This document shows, in pieces, positions 1 through 7,373 of a stretch of 9,036 nt of DNA. The stretch spans positions 1-9,036 of the forward strand of contig JAGPUU010000353.1 of assembly GCA_018067325.1 (NCBI GenBank), read 5' to 3'. The DNA is from Amphritea sp. Its GTDB lineage: Bacteria; Pseudomonadota; Gammaproteobacteria; Pseudomonadales; Balneatricaceae. The translations under genes were made by a program, and so were the position numbers. Within the stretch, counting starts at the first letter, position 1. Every line of letters starts with the position of its first letter. The notes under the pieces are model-generated. The model had not been told where the DNA came from. It made no database searches and saw nothing but the letters and a program-made list of their open reading frames with translations.

Positions 1-870
1 GTTGGTTACGAGCTGGGCCTGCGTGGTTTTAGTGTCTGTACCGGCTGTGGCCCCGGAGCGATGAAGGGGCCAATGAAAGGCGCTACTATTGCACATGCTA
101 AACAGCGGGTGACCGATGCCCGTTATCTCGGTGTATCTGAGCCAGGAATTATCGCTGCTGAATCTCCCAATCCGATTGTCAATGAACTGATAATTATGCC
201 GGATATAGAGAAGCGGCTTGAGGCTTTTGTTCGTTTGGGACATGGCATTATTGTCTTTCCAGGAGGAGCAGGTACCGCCGAAGAGATTCTTTATATGTTG
301 GGAGTGTTGCTGCATGAACGAAACAATAATGTTCCTTTCCCCTTTATATTTACCGGGCCTCAAGGCAGTGAGGCGTATTTTGAAACGGTAGATCGATTCA
401 TTAGGGCGACTTTGGGCGATAAAGCCGCTGATCTTTATGAAATTGTTGTGGGTGACCCTTACGATGTCGCCATCAAAATGAAAGCGGGGCTAGCGCGGGT
501 AACTGAGTATCGTAAAGCGACTGGCGAATCGTTCCACTTTAACTGGCAGTTACATATTCCCTCTGAGTTTCAGCAACCGTTTGAGCCGACCCATGAAAAT
601 ATGGCCGGTCTGGATCTGGTTCAGGACCAACCCGATTATCTGCTGGCGGCAACCCTGCGAAAAGCGTTGTCTGGGATTGTGGCGGGAAATGTGAAAGAAC
701 CGGGTATTCGGGCAATTGAGGAACATGGCCCGTTTGAACTCAGCGGCGAGACAGAGATGATGGAGGCGCTGGATACTTTACTGGCCTCCTTTGTCAAACA
801 ACGGCGGATGAAAATTAACTATGAGGAATATCAACCCTGCTATCGTCTGGTGCAGGACGAACCCGCCTGA
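1..870 (+). CDS. ppnN: Pyrimidine/purine nucleotide 5'-monophosphate nucleosidase PpnN (YgdH), 5' end missing
   Basis: The reading frame is open from base 1, so the true start lies upstream of the window; the ATG at 61 is an internal Met. About 289 C-terminal residues are visible, whereas E. coli PpnN is about 454. The visible part begins in the Rossmann-like LOG/lysine-decarboxylase fold, with the Cys-Gly-Pro-Gly-Ala-Met-Lys-Gly segment (bases 43-69). The family signature PGGAGTAEE lies at 259-285; it binds the nucleotide phosphate/ribose and supplies the catalytic Glu. The C-terminal region ends in a Tyr-Gln-Pro-Cys-Tyr-Arg stretch like that of E. coli. Known members are cytosolic and hydrolyse the N-glycosidic bond of purine and pyrimidine NMPs to free base plus ribose 5-phosphate; the E. 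coli enzyme is stimulated by (p)ppGpp. The frame shows no disruption. It converges with putA, with 10 bases between the two stop codons. Confidence 0.93.
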   Translation, partial: VGYELGLRGFSVCTGCGPGAMKGPMKGATIAHAKQRVTDARYLGVSEPGIIAAESPNPIVNELIIMPDIEKRLEAFVRLGHGIIVFPGGAGTAEEILYMLGVLLHERNNNVPFPFIFTGPQGSEAYFETVDRFIRATLGDKAADLYEIVVGDPYDVAIKMKAGLARVTEYRKATGESFHFNWQLHIPSEFQQPFEPTHENMAGLDLVQDQPDYLLAATLRKALSGIVAGNVKEPGIRAIEEHGPFELSGETEMMEALDTLLASFVKQRRMKINYEEYQPCYRLVQDEPA

Positions 871-880
871 TCAGCGACTA

Positions 881-3800
881 TCAACTCAGATAGCTTTGGT
901 TCAGTAGCTGCTGATTGACGCCATTTGCACTGGTATTGGTTGAGCAGGTTTTCTCCTGAGCAAAGCTCATCAGGTAGTTTGGTCCGCCAGCTTTCGGGCC
1001 GGTGCCGGACAATCCCATACCGCCAAAGGGTTGAGAGCTGACAATGGCTCCAATCTGGTTACGGTTGATATATATATTGCCCACTCTGGCGTGACTGCAG
1101 ATATGCTTGATGGTTTGGTTATTTCTGGAATGGACTCCCAGAGTAAGGCCGTAACCGGTACGGTTTATCTCCTCAATAATTCGGTCAAGGTTGTCCGCCT
1201 GATATCGGATGATATGCAGAATCGGGCCGAAATGCTCATCGCTGAGTTCATCAATGGTATGCAGTCGGACCAGTGTCGGAGCAACGAAATAGCCAGAATC
1301 GTGCTGTTCTTTTGATTCAGCTTCGAATAGCAATCGTCGATGTTCCCGGCAATGCTCTATATGACCATGCAGGGCCTGCAAAGCATCATTGCTAATAATG
1401 GGGCCGATATCGGTATCTATTTCAGTTGGGTTACCAACCTTCAGGGTATGAATAGCCCCTATAAGCATCGCCTCAATCTGATCGGCAGTATCCTCCTGAA
1501 GGTAGAGAACCCGTAATGCCGAACAGCGCTGTCCGGCGCTGTTGAACGCTGACTCTATTACGTCTCTGACAACTTGTTCCGGCAGGGCGGTACTATCGAC
1601 GATCATAGCGTTTTGTCCGCCGGTTTCGGCAATAAAGGGGACGATTGCAGCGCCTTCACGAAGCGCTAATTGGCGTACTATCTCAGTTGCCCCCCGGGTA
1701 GAGCCGGTAAAAGCAACGCCTGAAAGACGAAAGTCGTTGGTGAGTTGTGTACCTATCTCTTGGCTACGCCCCGGGAGAAGCGCTATCGCATCTTTAGGTA
1801 CGCCAGCGTCTAACAGCAACTGGGTTGCCCGGTAGGCGATCAGTGGGGTGCTACTGGCGGGCTTGGAAATGACTGAGTTACCCGCTAGCAGTGCGGCAAC
1901 AATTTGACCGGTCCAGATGGCCAGCGGAAAGTTCCAGGGACTGATACAGACGAAAATGCCCCGACCTTCATAACTCAGAATATTTTCTTCACCGGTCACG
2001 GATGGCATCGCCTGGCTGGTTAATCGGGTGGTTGCTTCATGGGCATAGTAATAGCAAAAATCGATCGCCTCGCGAATTTCATTAATAGCATCTCTAAGGG
2101 TTTTACCCGCTTCACGCAGACACAGGGCAATTAACTCCTCCCGGTGTTCTTCCAGTAGGAGAGCGAAACGTTTGATGATCATCGCTCGCGCGGTGACCGG
2201 ACGGTTGTTCCAGTTGATAAAACCTGCGCGGGTGACGGCGTAGGCTTCCCGCACATCCTCTTCGGTAGCGTTAAATAGCTGACCGGTTGGTAGGCTCAGA
2301 TCAAAAGGTGAAACGGTTATTATTGCCGGTTGGGATCGGACGGCTTCTCCATTAATCAGCGCTGCAGCTTGCCACTGGTGATCCATAAAAGGTTCGATTC
2401 TTTCTAACAGTTGCGCCACCTGCTGTTGGGAATCCAGTATCACGCCAGCAGAGTTTTCCCGGTTTGGCTGGTACAAATCGGTTGGCAGAGGAATAGTTGG
2501 GTTTCGTTTCAGATCCAGTGTCTGCAACTGCTCCGATGCGGTTTCAGTTAACTGCTCAGGGCTTATATTCGAATCAAACTGTTGCAAAATAAACGCACTG
2601 TTCGCACCATTTTCCAGTAGCCGGCGGACCAGATAAGGAAGCAGTTGCTGATGAGCACCTACCGGCGCGTAAACTCTTAACCGGGCTTCAGTATTTTGGC
2701 TAAGAATCTCTTCATAGAGCGCTTCTCCCATACCGTGCAGACGTTGAAACTCGAGCGGTTTATTACTCTGTTGAGAAAGACTGATGACCTGACTGATGCT
2801 CGAGGCGTTGTGGCTGGCAAATTGCGGTTTTAGCAATGGACACTGTTCGCTCAATAGATATTGAGCACACACCTGATAAGAGAGGTCGGTAGCTTGCTTC
2901 AGGGTGTAAACAGGATAGTCACTAAGCCCCTGTTGTTGGGCCTGTTTGATCTCTGTATCCCAGTAGGCGCCTTTAACTAGCCGTACAGGAATCGCTGTTT
3001 GCAGCTCCTGCGCGATGAAGTTGAGCCAGGCGAGAATTGGCAGGGCGCGTTTAGAATACGCTTGCACCGCAATGCCAAGCCCTCCCCAGTCTTTACATAT
3101 ATCACTGCGCAGTAAAGCTTCGAAAATCTGCAGCGTCAGTTCCTGCCGACTGCACTCTTCAGCATCGATGGTTATCGGTACATTCTCTGTTCTGGCAACA
3201 ACTAGCAGGTGAAGCACACGTTGGACGACTTCATCGATAACATGGCCTGATTTGAGAGGTTCCAGACGTGGATGCAGGGCGGAAAGTTTAATCGAAACTG
3301 AGGCAGCGGGCCGCTCTTCGAGGTTCTGTGCTGCCACGGATTCGATTGCTTCCAGATAGGCGCTAAAGTAGCGCTTTGCATCTTGCCCGGTTACTGCCGC
3401 TTCCCCGAGCATATCGAATGAGCAAGTCTGGTTACGCCCCAGGTCATGGATGCGGACAAGTCCTGTTTGTATGTCAGGGCTAAAGACGAAACGCTCTCCC
3501 AGGTTGTTCATAGCCTGGGTCAGGGCTTTACGGATGACCGGTCGACTAATCCGCTCAACCAGCCGGCTAAAGATCGAATCCGGTCCAGCTTGAGGGTCTA
3601 TTAACTGTTGACTGAGGGCCAGCCCCCAGACGCTGGTGTTGAGCAGAACAGAGTTGTTGGGATCAAAGTAGAGCTGCCACTGAGCAGAGCTGAGCTTATC
3701 TTCTATCAGAGCGTCAGCGGTTTTCTGGTCAGGAACTCTTAATAGGGTTTCTGCCAGTGATAACAGGAGTATTCCTTCCTCTGTTTCCAGGCTGAAGGTT

Positions 3801-4027
3801 TTTAGAAACTGGTCCAGATAGAGCTGATTTTCACTGTTTTCCCGGATGGTTTTTATCCAGCCGGTAGCGATCTTACGGTGTTTCTGGTCAACCGGCTGTG
3901 CCAGCTCCAGTAACTGAGGCACCAATGCTGCTTCTTCAATACAGTAATGGGCTGGAATATTGTTCCACAGTTGCTTCGCAGACCATTTAACCTGCTGTTC
4001 TGAAAAATAGAGCGAGAGAGGAAACAT
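881..4027 (-). CDS. putA: Bifunctional proline dehydrogenase / L-glutamate gamma-semialdehyde (P5C) dehydrogenase PutA, short form without DNA-binding domain
   Basis: Oxidises proline to P5C with FAD, then the semialdehyde to glutamate with NAD+, with intramolecular channelling. At 1048 residues it is much shorter than trifunctional E. coli PutA (1320). It begins directly with the helical arm region, so the ribbon-helix-helix repressor domain is absent. The proline dehydrogenase barrel spans about residues 150-490. It shows DMLGEAA (205-211), the VSIKLSALHP strand (244-253), RLVKGAYWD (349-357) and YLVRRLLENGAN (465-476), whose paired Arg468/469 correspond to the proline-carboxylate-binding arginines. 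The aldehyde dehydrogenase domain spans about 560-1030: SPWNF with Asn699, Lys722, FTGSTRGA (773-780), Glu801 in ETGG, and the nucleophile Cys835 in AGQRCSA. The C-terminal PFGGMGLSGTGPKAGG segment (1000-1015) is intact. No ~200-residue extra C-terminal domain follows. The ATG at 4027 is the only option, because an in-frame stop lies 18 bases upstream with no alternative start between; the ribosome site is weak. Confidence 0.96.
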   Translation of the reverse strand: MFPLSLYFSEQQVKWSAKQLWNNIPAHYCIEEAALVPQLLELAQPVDQKHRKIATGWIKTIRENSENQLYLDQFLKTFSLETEEGILLLSLAETLLRVPDQKTADALIEDKLSSAQWQLYFDPNNSVLLNTSVWGLALSQQLIDPQAGPDSIFSRLVERISRPVIRKALTQAMNNLGERFVFSPDIQTGLVRIHDLGRNQTCSFDMLGEAAVTGQDAKRYFSAYLEAIESVAAQNLEERPAASVSIKLSALHPRLEPLKSGHVIDEVVQRVLHLLVVARTENVPITIDAEECSRQELTLQIFEALLRSDICKDWGGLGIAVQAYSKRALPILAWLNFIAQELQTAIPVRLVKGAYWDTEIKQAQQQGLSDYPVYTLKQATDLSYQVCAQYLLSEQCPLLKPQFASHNASSISQVISLSQQSNKPLEFQRLHGMGEALYEEILSQNTEARLRVYAPVGAHQQLLPYLVRRLLENGANSAFILQQFDSNISPEQLTETASEQLQTLDLKRNPTIPLPTDLYQPNRENSAGVILDSQQQVAQLLERIEPFMDHQWQAAALINGEAVRSQPAIITVSPFDLSLPTGQLFNATEEDVREAYAVTRAGFINWNNRPVTARAMIIKRFALLLEEHREELIALCLREAGKTLRDAINEIREAIDFCYYYAHEATTRLTSQAMPSVTGEENILSYEGRGIFVCISPWNFPLAIWTGQIVAALLAGNSVISKPASSTPLIAYRATQLLLDAGVPKDAIALLPGRSQEIGTQLTNDFRLSGVAFTGSTRGATEIVRQLALREGAAIVPFIAETGGQNAMIVDSTALPEQVVRDVIESAFNSAGQRCSALRVLYLQEDTADQIEAMLIGAIHTLKVGNPTEIDTDIGPIISNDALQALHGHIEHCREHRRLLFEAESKEQHDSGYFVAPTLVRLHTIDELSDEHFGPILHIIRYQADNLDRIIEEINRTGYGLTLGVHSRNNQTIKHICSHARVGNIYINRNQIGAIVSSQPFGGMGLSGTGPKAGGPNYLMSFAQEKTCSTNTSANGVNQQLLNQSYLS

Positions 4028-4092
4028 AACCGCGCCTGTCGTTTATTTACCGTTTTAATAATAGTCTGATGATAGAGGAAGGAGAAAATATC

Positions 4093-4109
4093 GACACCGA
4101 TCAGGTGCC
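4093..4109. promoter_or_regulatory. Imperfect inverted repeat upstream of putA, possible operator
   Basis: GACACC and GGTGCC flank a 5-base spacer (GATCA), matching at 5 of 6 positions as an inverted repeat. It lies 66-82 bases upstream of the putA start codon. On the minus strand a TATTAT hexamer (4058-4063) lies downstream of it and could be a -10 element, but I see no good -35 at normal spacing. PutA here cannot repress itself because it lacks the DNA-binding domain, so a separate regulator would be expected. The binding protein is unknown and the repeat may be chance. Confidence 0.25.
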
Positions 4110-4141
4110 AAAATGGTGGGGTTAAACAGATTTTTCATATT

Positions 4142-4176
4142 AAAAAGCCCGCTGGCCTTGCGGCCGCGGGCTTTTT
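4142..4176 (-). terminator. Rho-independent terminator of the bktB-like gene
   Basis: A long GC-rich hairpin has outer arms AAAAAGCCCGC and GCGGGCTTTTT that are perfectly complementary. Inner GGCC/GGCC pairs extend the stem, with one bulged T on one side and a TTGC loop. Flanking A and T tracts give a U-run on either strand. It begins 13 bases past the thiolase stop codon on the minus strand and upstream of putA, so it should end bktB transcription before putA. Its symmetry would also let it act on the + strand, but no + strand gene needs it there. Confidence 0.9.
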
Positions 4177-4189
4177 AAGGGGTGCATGA

Positions 4190-5374
4190 TTACATGCGTT
4201 CGAACAGAGCAGCAATACCTTGACCGCCACCGATACACATAGTCACGACCGCATAGCGTCCGCCACTGCGTTGTAGTTCATACAGTGCTTTTACGGTAAT
4301 GATAGCGCCAGTCGCGCCAATGGGATGGCCCAGAGAGATACCGCTACCATTGACGTTGACCTTTTCCATCGGTAGTTCCAGGTCACGACAGACAGCCAGT
4401 GCTTGAGCTGCAAAGGCTTCGTTGACTTCCCAGACATCGATGTCTCCGGTGCTAAGCTCTGCATCAGCCAGTAGTTTGCGAACCGCAGGAACCGGACCGA
4501 TACCCATATATTTAGGTTCAACACCAGCAAAGCTATAACCAACCAAGCGAGCCATAGGTTTCAGACCTTTGGCTTCAGCTGTTTCAGCCGCCATCAGCGT
4601 GACAGCTGCTGCCGCATCATTAAGACCGGATGCATTGCCTGCTGTAACACTGCCGTCGCGCTTAAATGCCGGACGGAGTTTTTCCATGTCAGCGGGGGTG
4701 CAGCTATAGCGCAGGTGTTCATCTGTATCGAAAAGGGTGACACCTTTACGTGATTTCAGCTCAATCGGGACGATCTGTTCTTTAAAGCGCCCTTCAGTAA
4801 TTGCCCGTTCTGCATTGTTGTGGCTTAAAACCGCCAGAGCATCCTGATCTTCACGGCTGATCTGCCATTTCTCAGCGATATTTTCAGCGGTGATACCCAT
4901 GTGAGTATCATCAAACGGACAGGTTAGTGCACCTACCATCGCATCAACGATTGCTCCGTCTCCCATGCGCTGGCCAAAGCGAGCGGATGGCATCCAGTAT
5001 TGAGACTTGCTCATTACTTCTGCACCACCAGCGACAGCAGCATCACAGACACCCAGTTCAATCTGCTGTGTAGCCGAAATGATCGCCTGCAGACCACTGC
5101 CGCAGAGGCGATTCATCGTGACCCCTGGCGTTTCATGAGGGAGTCCACCATTGACGGCTGCAACCCGGCCAAGGTACATATCGCGTCGCTCGGTGTGAAT
5201 TACGTTACCAAATACACTGTGGCCAAAATCTTCGGCTGCTGCACCGGAGCGAGATACGGCTTCGCTGACACAGGTGCTGGCCAGATCGCAAGGGTTCTGA
5301 GATTTCAAGCTGCCGCCGAAACCGCCAATCGCAGTTCGTACACCGCTGAGTACTACAACTTCTCTTTTACTCAT
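4190..5374 (-). CDS. bktB: Acetyl-CoA C-acyltransferase / beta-ketothiolase (BktB-like, thiolase family)
   Basis: Catalyses reversible thiolytic cleavage of 3-ketoacyl-CoA, or condensation of acetyl-CoA with an acyl-CoA. The 394 residues are full length for the family. The acyl-accepting Cys91 lies in NRLCGSG (88-94). The NEAFAAQ motif starts at 318, His350 sits in GISLGHPIGATG, and the second catalytic Cys380 is in VTMCIGGGQG. The TAGNASGLNDAAAA loop lies at 244-257. As recalled, the sequence resembles Cupriavidus BktB along its whole length, including the RDMYLGRVAAVNGG stretch (64-77); BktB also accepts C5 substrates. Substrate range cannot be read from sequence, so a plain acetyl-CoA acetyltransferase (AtoB/PhaA role) is an alternative. 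AAGGA lies 7 bases before the ATG (5382-5386 on the complement). The gene is monocistronic by appearance: a terminator follows it and the upstream gene is divergent. No phaC, phaB or fad partner is in the window. Confidence 0.9.
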   Translation of the reverse strand: MSKREVVVLSGVRTAIGGFGGSLKSQNPCDLASTCVSEAVSRSGAAAEDFGHSVFGNVIHTERRDMYLGRVAAVNGGLPHETPGVTMNRLCGSGLQAIISATQQIELGVCDAAVAGGAEVMSKSQYWMPSARFGQRMGDGAIVDAMVGALTCPFDDTHMGITAENIAEKWQISREDQDALAVLSHNNAERAITEGRFKEQIVPIELKSRKGVTLFDTDEHLRYSCTPADMEKLRPAFKRDGSVTAGNASGLNDAAAAVTLMAAETAEAKGLKPMARLVGYSFAGVEPKYMGIGPVPAVRKLLADAELSTGDIDVWEVNEAFAAQALAVCRDLELPMEKVNVNGSGISLGHPIGATGAIITVKALYELQRSGGRYAVVTMCIGGGQGIAALFERM

Positions 5375-5480
5375 GTTTGAGTCCTTTATATTTTCTGTAT
5401 TTTTTTATTATTGTGTATGAAAGGTAGTGCAGTCAGTAGAGTTAACTTATCATCGGATAGAACTAAAGGCTCTAGCCCAT

Positions 5481-5508
5481 TAGTGAAACATTGATAACAA
5501 TTTCGCTA
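5481..5508. promoter_or_regulatory. Imperfect inverted repeat in the bktB / AEC transporter divergent intergenic region
   Basis: TAGTGAAA (5481-5488) and TTTCGCTA (5501-5508) are inverted copies with one mismatch, separated by 12 bases. The spacer itself holds a shorter TTG...CAA inverted repeat (5491-5500). The dyad lies between two divergent genes, close to the transporter start, so it could be an operator for one or both. It overlaps the TTGATA hexamer at 5491-5496, a possible -35 for the transporter with TATCTT at 5515-5520. That promoter would leave a leader of only about 10 bases, so it is weak. The surrounding bases are A/T-rich, which raises the chance of accidental symmetry. Confidence 0.3.
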
Positions 5509-5536
5509 TTTTTTTATCTTTTTTTGAGAAACGCTG

Positions 5537-6478
5537 ATGCAACTGCTGTTTGATATTGTGATACCTGTATTTTTGCTGATGGTATTGGGCTGGTGGTGTA
5601 GTCGTTCGGGCTTGCTGGAAGAGTCCAGTGCTTCTGCACTGAATCGCTATGTGTATTACATCGCCGTACCGGCGCTGATGTTTACCTCAACTGCGTCCGT
5701 TGATATTCAGGCGGTGCTACGTTGGGACTTCATTGCCGTTTATCTGGGTGGTTCCGTCATCGCTGTCATGATGGCTTTTTTAGGTTGGCGTCGATTGAAA
5801 CTCGAGGCGCCTTTAGACTGGACCGTTATTGCGCTTAATTCAGCCTGGGCAAATACCGTTTATATGGGTGTGCCGATCTTTTATTTCCTCTTTGGTGACC
5901 GTGGCACACTGCCGGTTATTATCGCAACCCTGGTCAGTAATCTGGTATTTATCCTGATATTGGCGCTGATGTCTGAGCTGCAGAACAGTGATGGCGGGGT
6001 GGTGAAAAAACTGAAAGCCTTAGTGGTACAAGCGCTATTGAAAAACCCTGTGATGATGGCACCGATACTGGGTATGCTGGGTTCTGTTTCAGGTATTAGC
6101 TTGCCCACTGCGATTATTACCCCGATGAATATGCTTGCTCCGTCGGCAGCACCGGTGGCGTTGTTTGCATTGGGGATGTCGTTGAGTGGGCTGAAGGTCC
6201 GTCGAGCGGGCTTTGATCTGGCTTGGTTGAGTCTGGTCAAATTGATTATACATCCCCTGGCAACCTGGGGCCTGGCGCTGTTGTTGAACCTGGACCCGTA
6301 TTGGACCGCCAGTGCGGTACTATTGTCTTCGTTACCGACCGGGGCGATGGTCTATGTTCTGGCTCAGCAATATAACACCCGGGTGACACTGTCCTCGGCA
6401 ACAATTATGGTAACTACAATTTTTTCAGTGATTACGCTGGCGTTTTTACTGCCAGTGCTAAAGCAGCTGGTAGGTTAG
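5537..6478 (+). CDS. AEC (auxin efflux carrier) family transporter
   Basis: This 313-residue, highly hydrophobic inner-membrane protein belongs to the AEC family (PF03547), whose bacterial members move small organic anions such as malate or malonate, or amino acids. About ten membrane segments can be placed in two blocks of five: near 3-21, 37-54, 68-86, 95-118 and 124-144, then 172-192, 197-222, 228-250, 254-275 and 289-311. The polar loop between the blocks is at about 145-170. The conserved ANTVYMGVPI segment (105-114) in helix 4, with its Asn and Gly-x-Pro kink, and the LSSLPTGAMVYVLAQQY region (262-278) support the family. The substrate cannot be assigned. A weak ribosome site (GAGAA, 5526-5530) sits 6 bases before the ATG. 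It is divergent from the thiolase and 28 bases ahead of the AIM24-family gene, with no terminator visible between them, so the two may be co-transcribed. Confidence 0.88.
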   Translation: MQLLFDIVIPVFLLMVLGWWCSRSGLLEESSASALNRYVYYIAVPALMFTSTASVDIQAVLRWDFIAVYLGGSVIAVMMAFLGWRRLKLEAPLDWTVIALNSAWANTVYMGVPIFYFLFGDRGTLPVIIATLVSNLVFILILALMSELQNSDGGVVKKLKALVVQALLKNPVMMAPILGMLGSVSGISLPTAIITPMNMLAPSAAPVALFALGMSLSGLKVRRAGFDLAWLSLVKLIIHPLATWGLALLLNLDPYWTASAVLLSSLPTGAMVYVLAQQYNTRVTLSSATIMVTTIFSVITLAFLLPVLKQLVG

Positions 6479-6506
6479 ATACGAATAGATCGATAGGGAG
6501 AGCGCA

Positions 6507-7256
6507 ATGAAATGTCATAAGGTAGATTACGAAATTATTGGTAATTCGATGCCGATGCTGGAAGTCGAGCTGGATCCCGGTGAAACGGTGATCGCTGAAG
6601 CGGGTTCCATGAACTATATGGAACAGGATATAGGTTTTGAAACGAAGATGGGTGATGGTGCTGATCCTGATCAGGGACTGTTCTCGAAAATGTTCTCTGC
6701 CGGCAAGCGGATGGTGACAGGCGAGTCGTTGTTTATGACTCACTTTTCAAACAGTGGAGGCCAGAAACGTAAAGTTGCATTTGCCGCACCTTATCCGGGG
6801 ATGGTTGTCCCTATCGATATGTCCCAGGTCGGTGAACGGCTGTATTGCCAAAAAGATGCGTTTCTCTGTGCTGCCCTGGGTACTCGTCTGTCCGTTGCTT
6901 TCTCCCGTAAGCTGGGGGCTGGTTTTTTTGGCGGCGAAGGGTTTATTTTACAGAAGCTTGAGGGTGATGGTATGGCCTTTATTCAAGCTGGCGGCACGGT
7001 GGTTAAAAAAGAACTGAACAACGAAACATTGCGAATAGATACTGGTTGTCTGGTTGGGTTCAGTGAAGGGATAGAGTACGACATTGAGATGGTGAAAGGG
7101 TTGAAGTCGATGTTCCTGGGTGGCGAAGGTCTGTGGCTGGCGACACTCTCTGGAACCGGGACCGTCTGGGTTCAGAGTCTGCCATTTTCACGGCTGGCTG
7201 ATCGGATTCTTGCCGCAGCTCCTGCTATTGGTGGCTCAGATAAGGGTGAGAGCTAA
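6507..7256 (+). CDS. AIM24 / TIGR00266 family protein of unknown function
   Basis: The 249-residue soluble protein has no signal peptide or membrane helix. It matches the AIM24 family (PF01987, TIGR00266), a beta-rich fold with no settled bacterial function; the yeast namesake is mitochondrial. Typical features are the AEAGSMNYM segment (30-38), a Gly-rich [10 protein letters not shown] block (140-149) followed by [13 protein letters not shown], and a second similar block, [22 protein letters not shown] (203-224 region). The two GGEG blocks look like an internal repeat of the fold. The tail (240-249) is short, polar and Gly/Ser-rich. AGGGAG (6495-6500) lies 6 bases before the ATG, a strong ribosome site. 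The transporter upstream ends 28 bases away, and the M23 gene begins 117 bases downstream behind its own likely promoter. Function should be left open. Confidence 0.88.
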   Translation: MKCHKVDYEIIGNSMPMLEVELDPGETVIAEAGSMNYMEQDIGFETKMGDGADPDQGLFSKMFSAGKRMVTGESLFMTHFSNSGGQKRKVAFAAPYPGMVVPIDMSQVGERLYCQKDAFLCAALGTRLSVAFSRKLGAGFFGGEGFILQKLEGDGMAFIQAGGTVVKKELNNETLRIDTGCLVGFSEGIEYDIEMVKGLKSMFLGGEGLWLATLSGTGTVWVQSLPFSRLADRILAAAPAIGGSDKGES

Positions 7257-7305
7257 TCCTAAGCGGATTCAGGTCATGAAATGGTGGACTTTTGATGTCG
7301 TTTTT

Positions 7306-7334
7306 ATGACTTTTGCCCTCAATAAAGGTATATT
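7306..7334 (+). promoter_or_regulatory. Candidate sigma70-type promoter for the M23-bactofilin cluster
   Basis: ATGACT (7306-7311, 4 of 6 to TTGACA) and TATATT (7329-7334, 5 of 6 to TATAAT) are separated by the ideal 17 bases. Transcription would start near 7341, giving a leader of about 33 bases before the M23 start codon. It lies in the 117-base gap after the AIM24-family gene, where no other feature is visible. I saw no strong terminator before it, so read-through from upstream is also possible. Prediction is by eye only. Confidence 0.4.
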
Positions 7335-7373
7335 TCACCGTTATTTATTTACTTGAATCTCGGTTTGTAGGGC

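Noticed and set aside
878..893. CTATC-N6-GATAG stem between ppnN and putA as a terminator
   Set aside because: The stem is only 5 bp, A/T-rich, and not followed by a U-run on either strand.
1031..1835. Two + strand open frames of about 95 codons opposite putA
   Set aside because: They lie wholly antisense to conserved PutA coding sequence, show no recognisable domain and have no convincing ribosome site; they are shadows.
4091..4112. TGGCAC on the minus strand upstream of putA, resembling the -24 part of a sigma54 promoter
   Set aside because: The base pair expected as GC at -12 reads GT at the correct spacing, so the essential second element is missing.
6432..6743. Minus-strand open frame across the AEC/AIM24 junction
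   Set aside because: It is antisense to two well-supported genes, has low-complexity His/Arg-rich content and no family resemblance.
7255..7269. AATCC-N5-GGATT stem after the AIM24 gene as a terminator
   Set aside because: It has a short 5-bp stem with no following T-tract, so it is not a credible intrinsic terminator.
7120..7356. + strand open frame of 78 codons overlapping the AIM24 gene end and the following gap
   Set aside because: Most of it is an alternate frame of the AIM24 gene. The tail crosses the likely promoter and no homologous pattern is visible.
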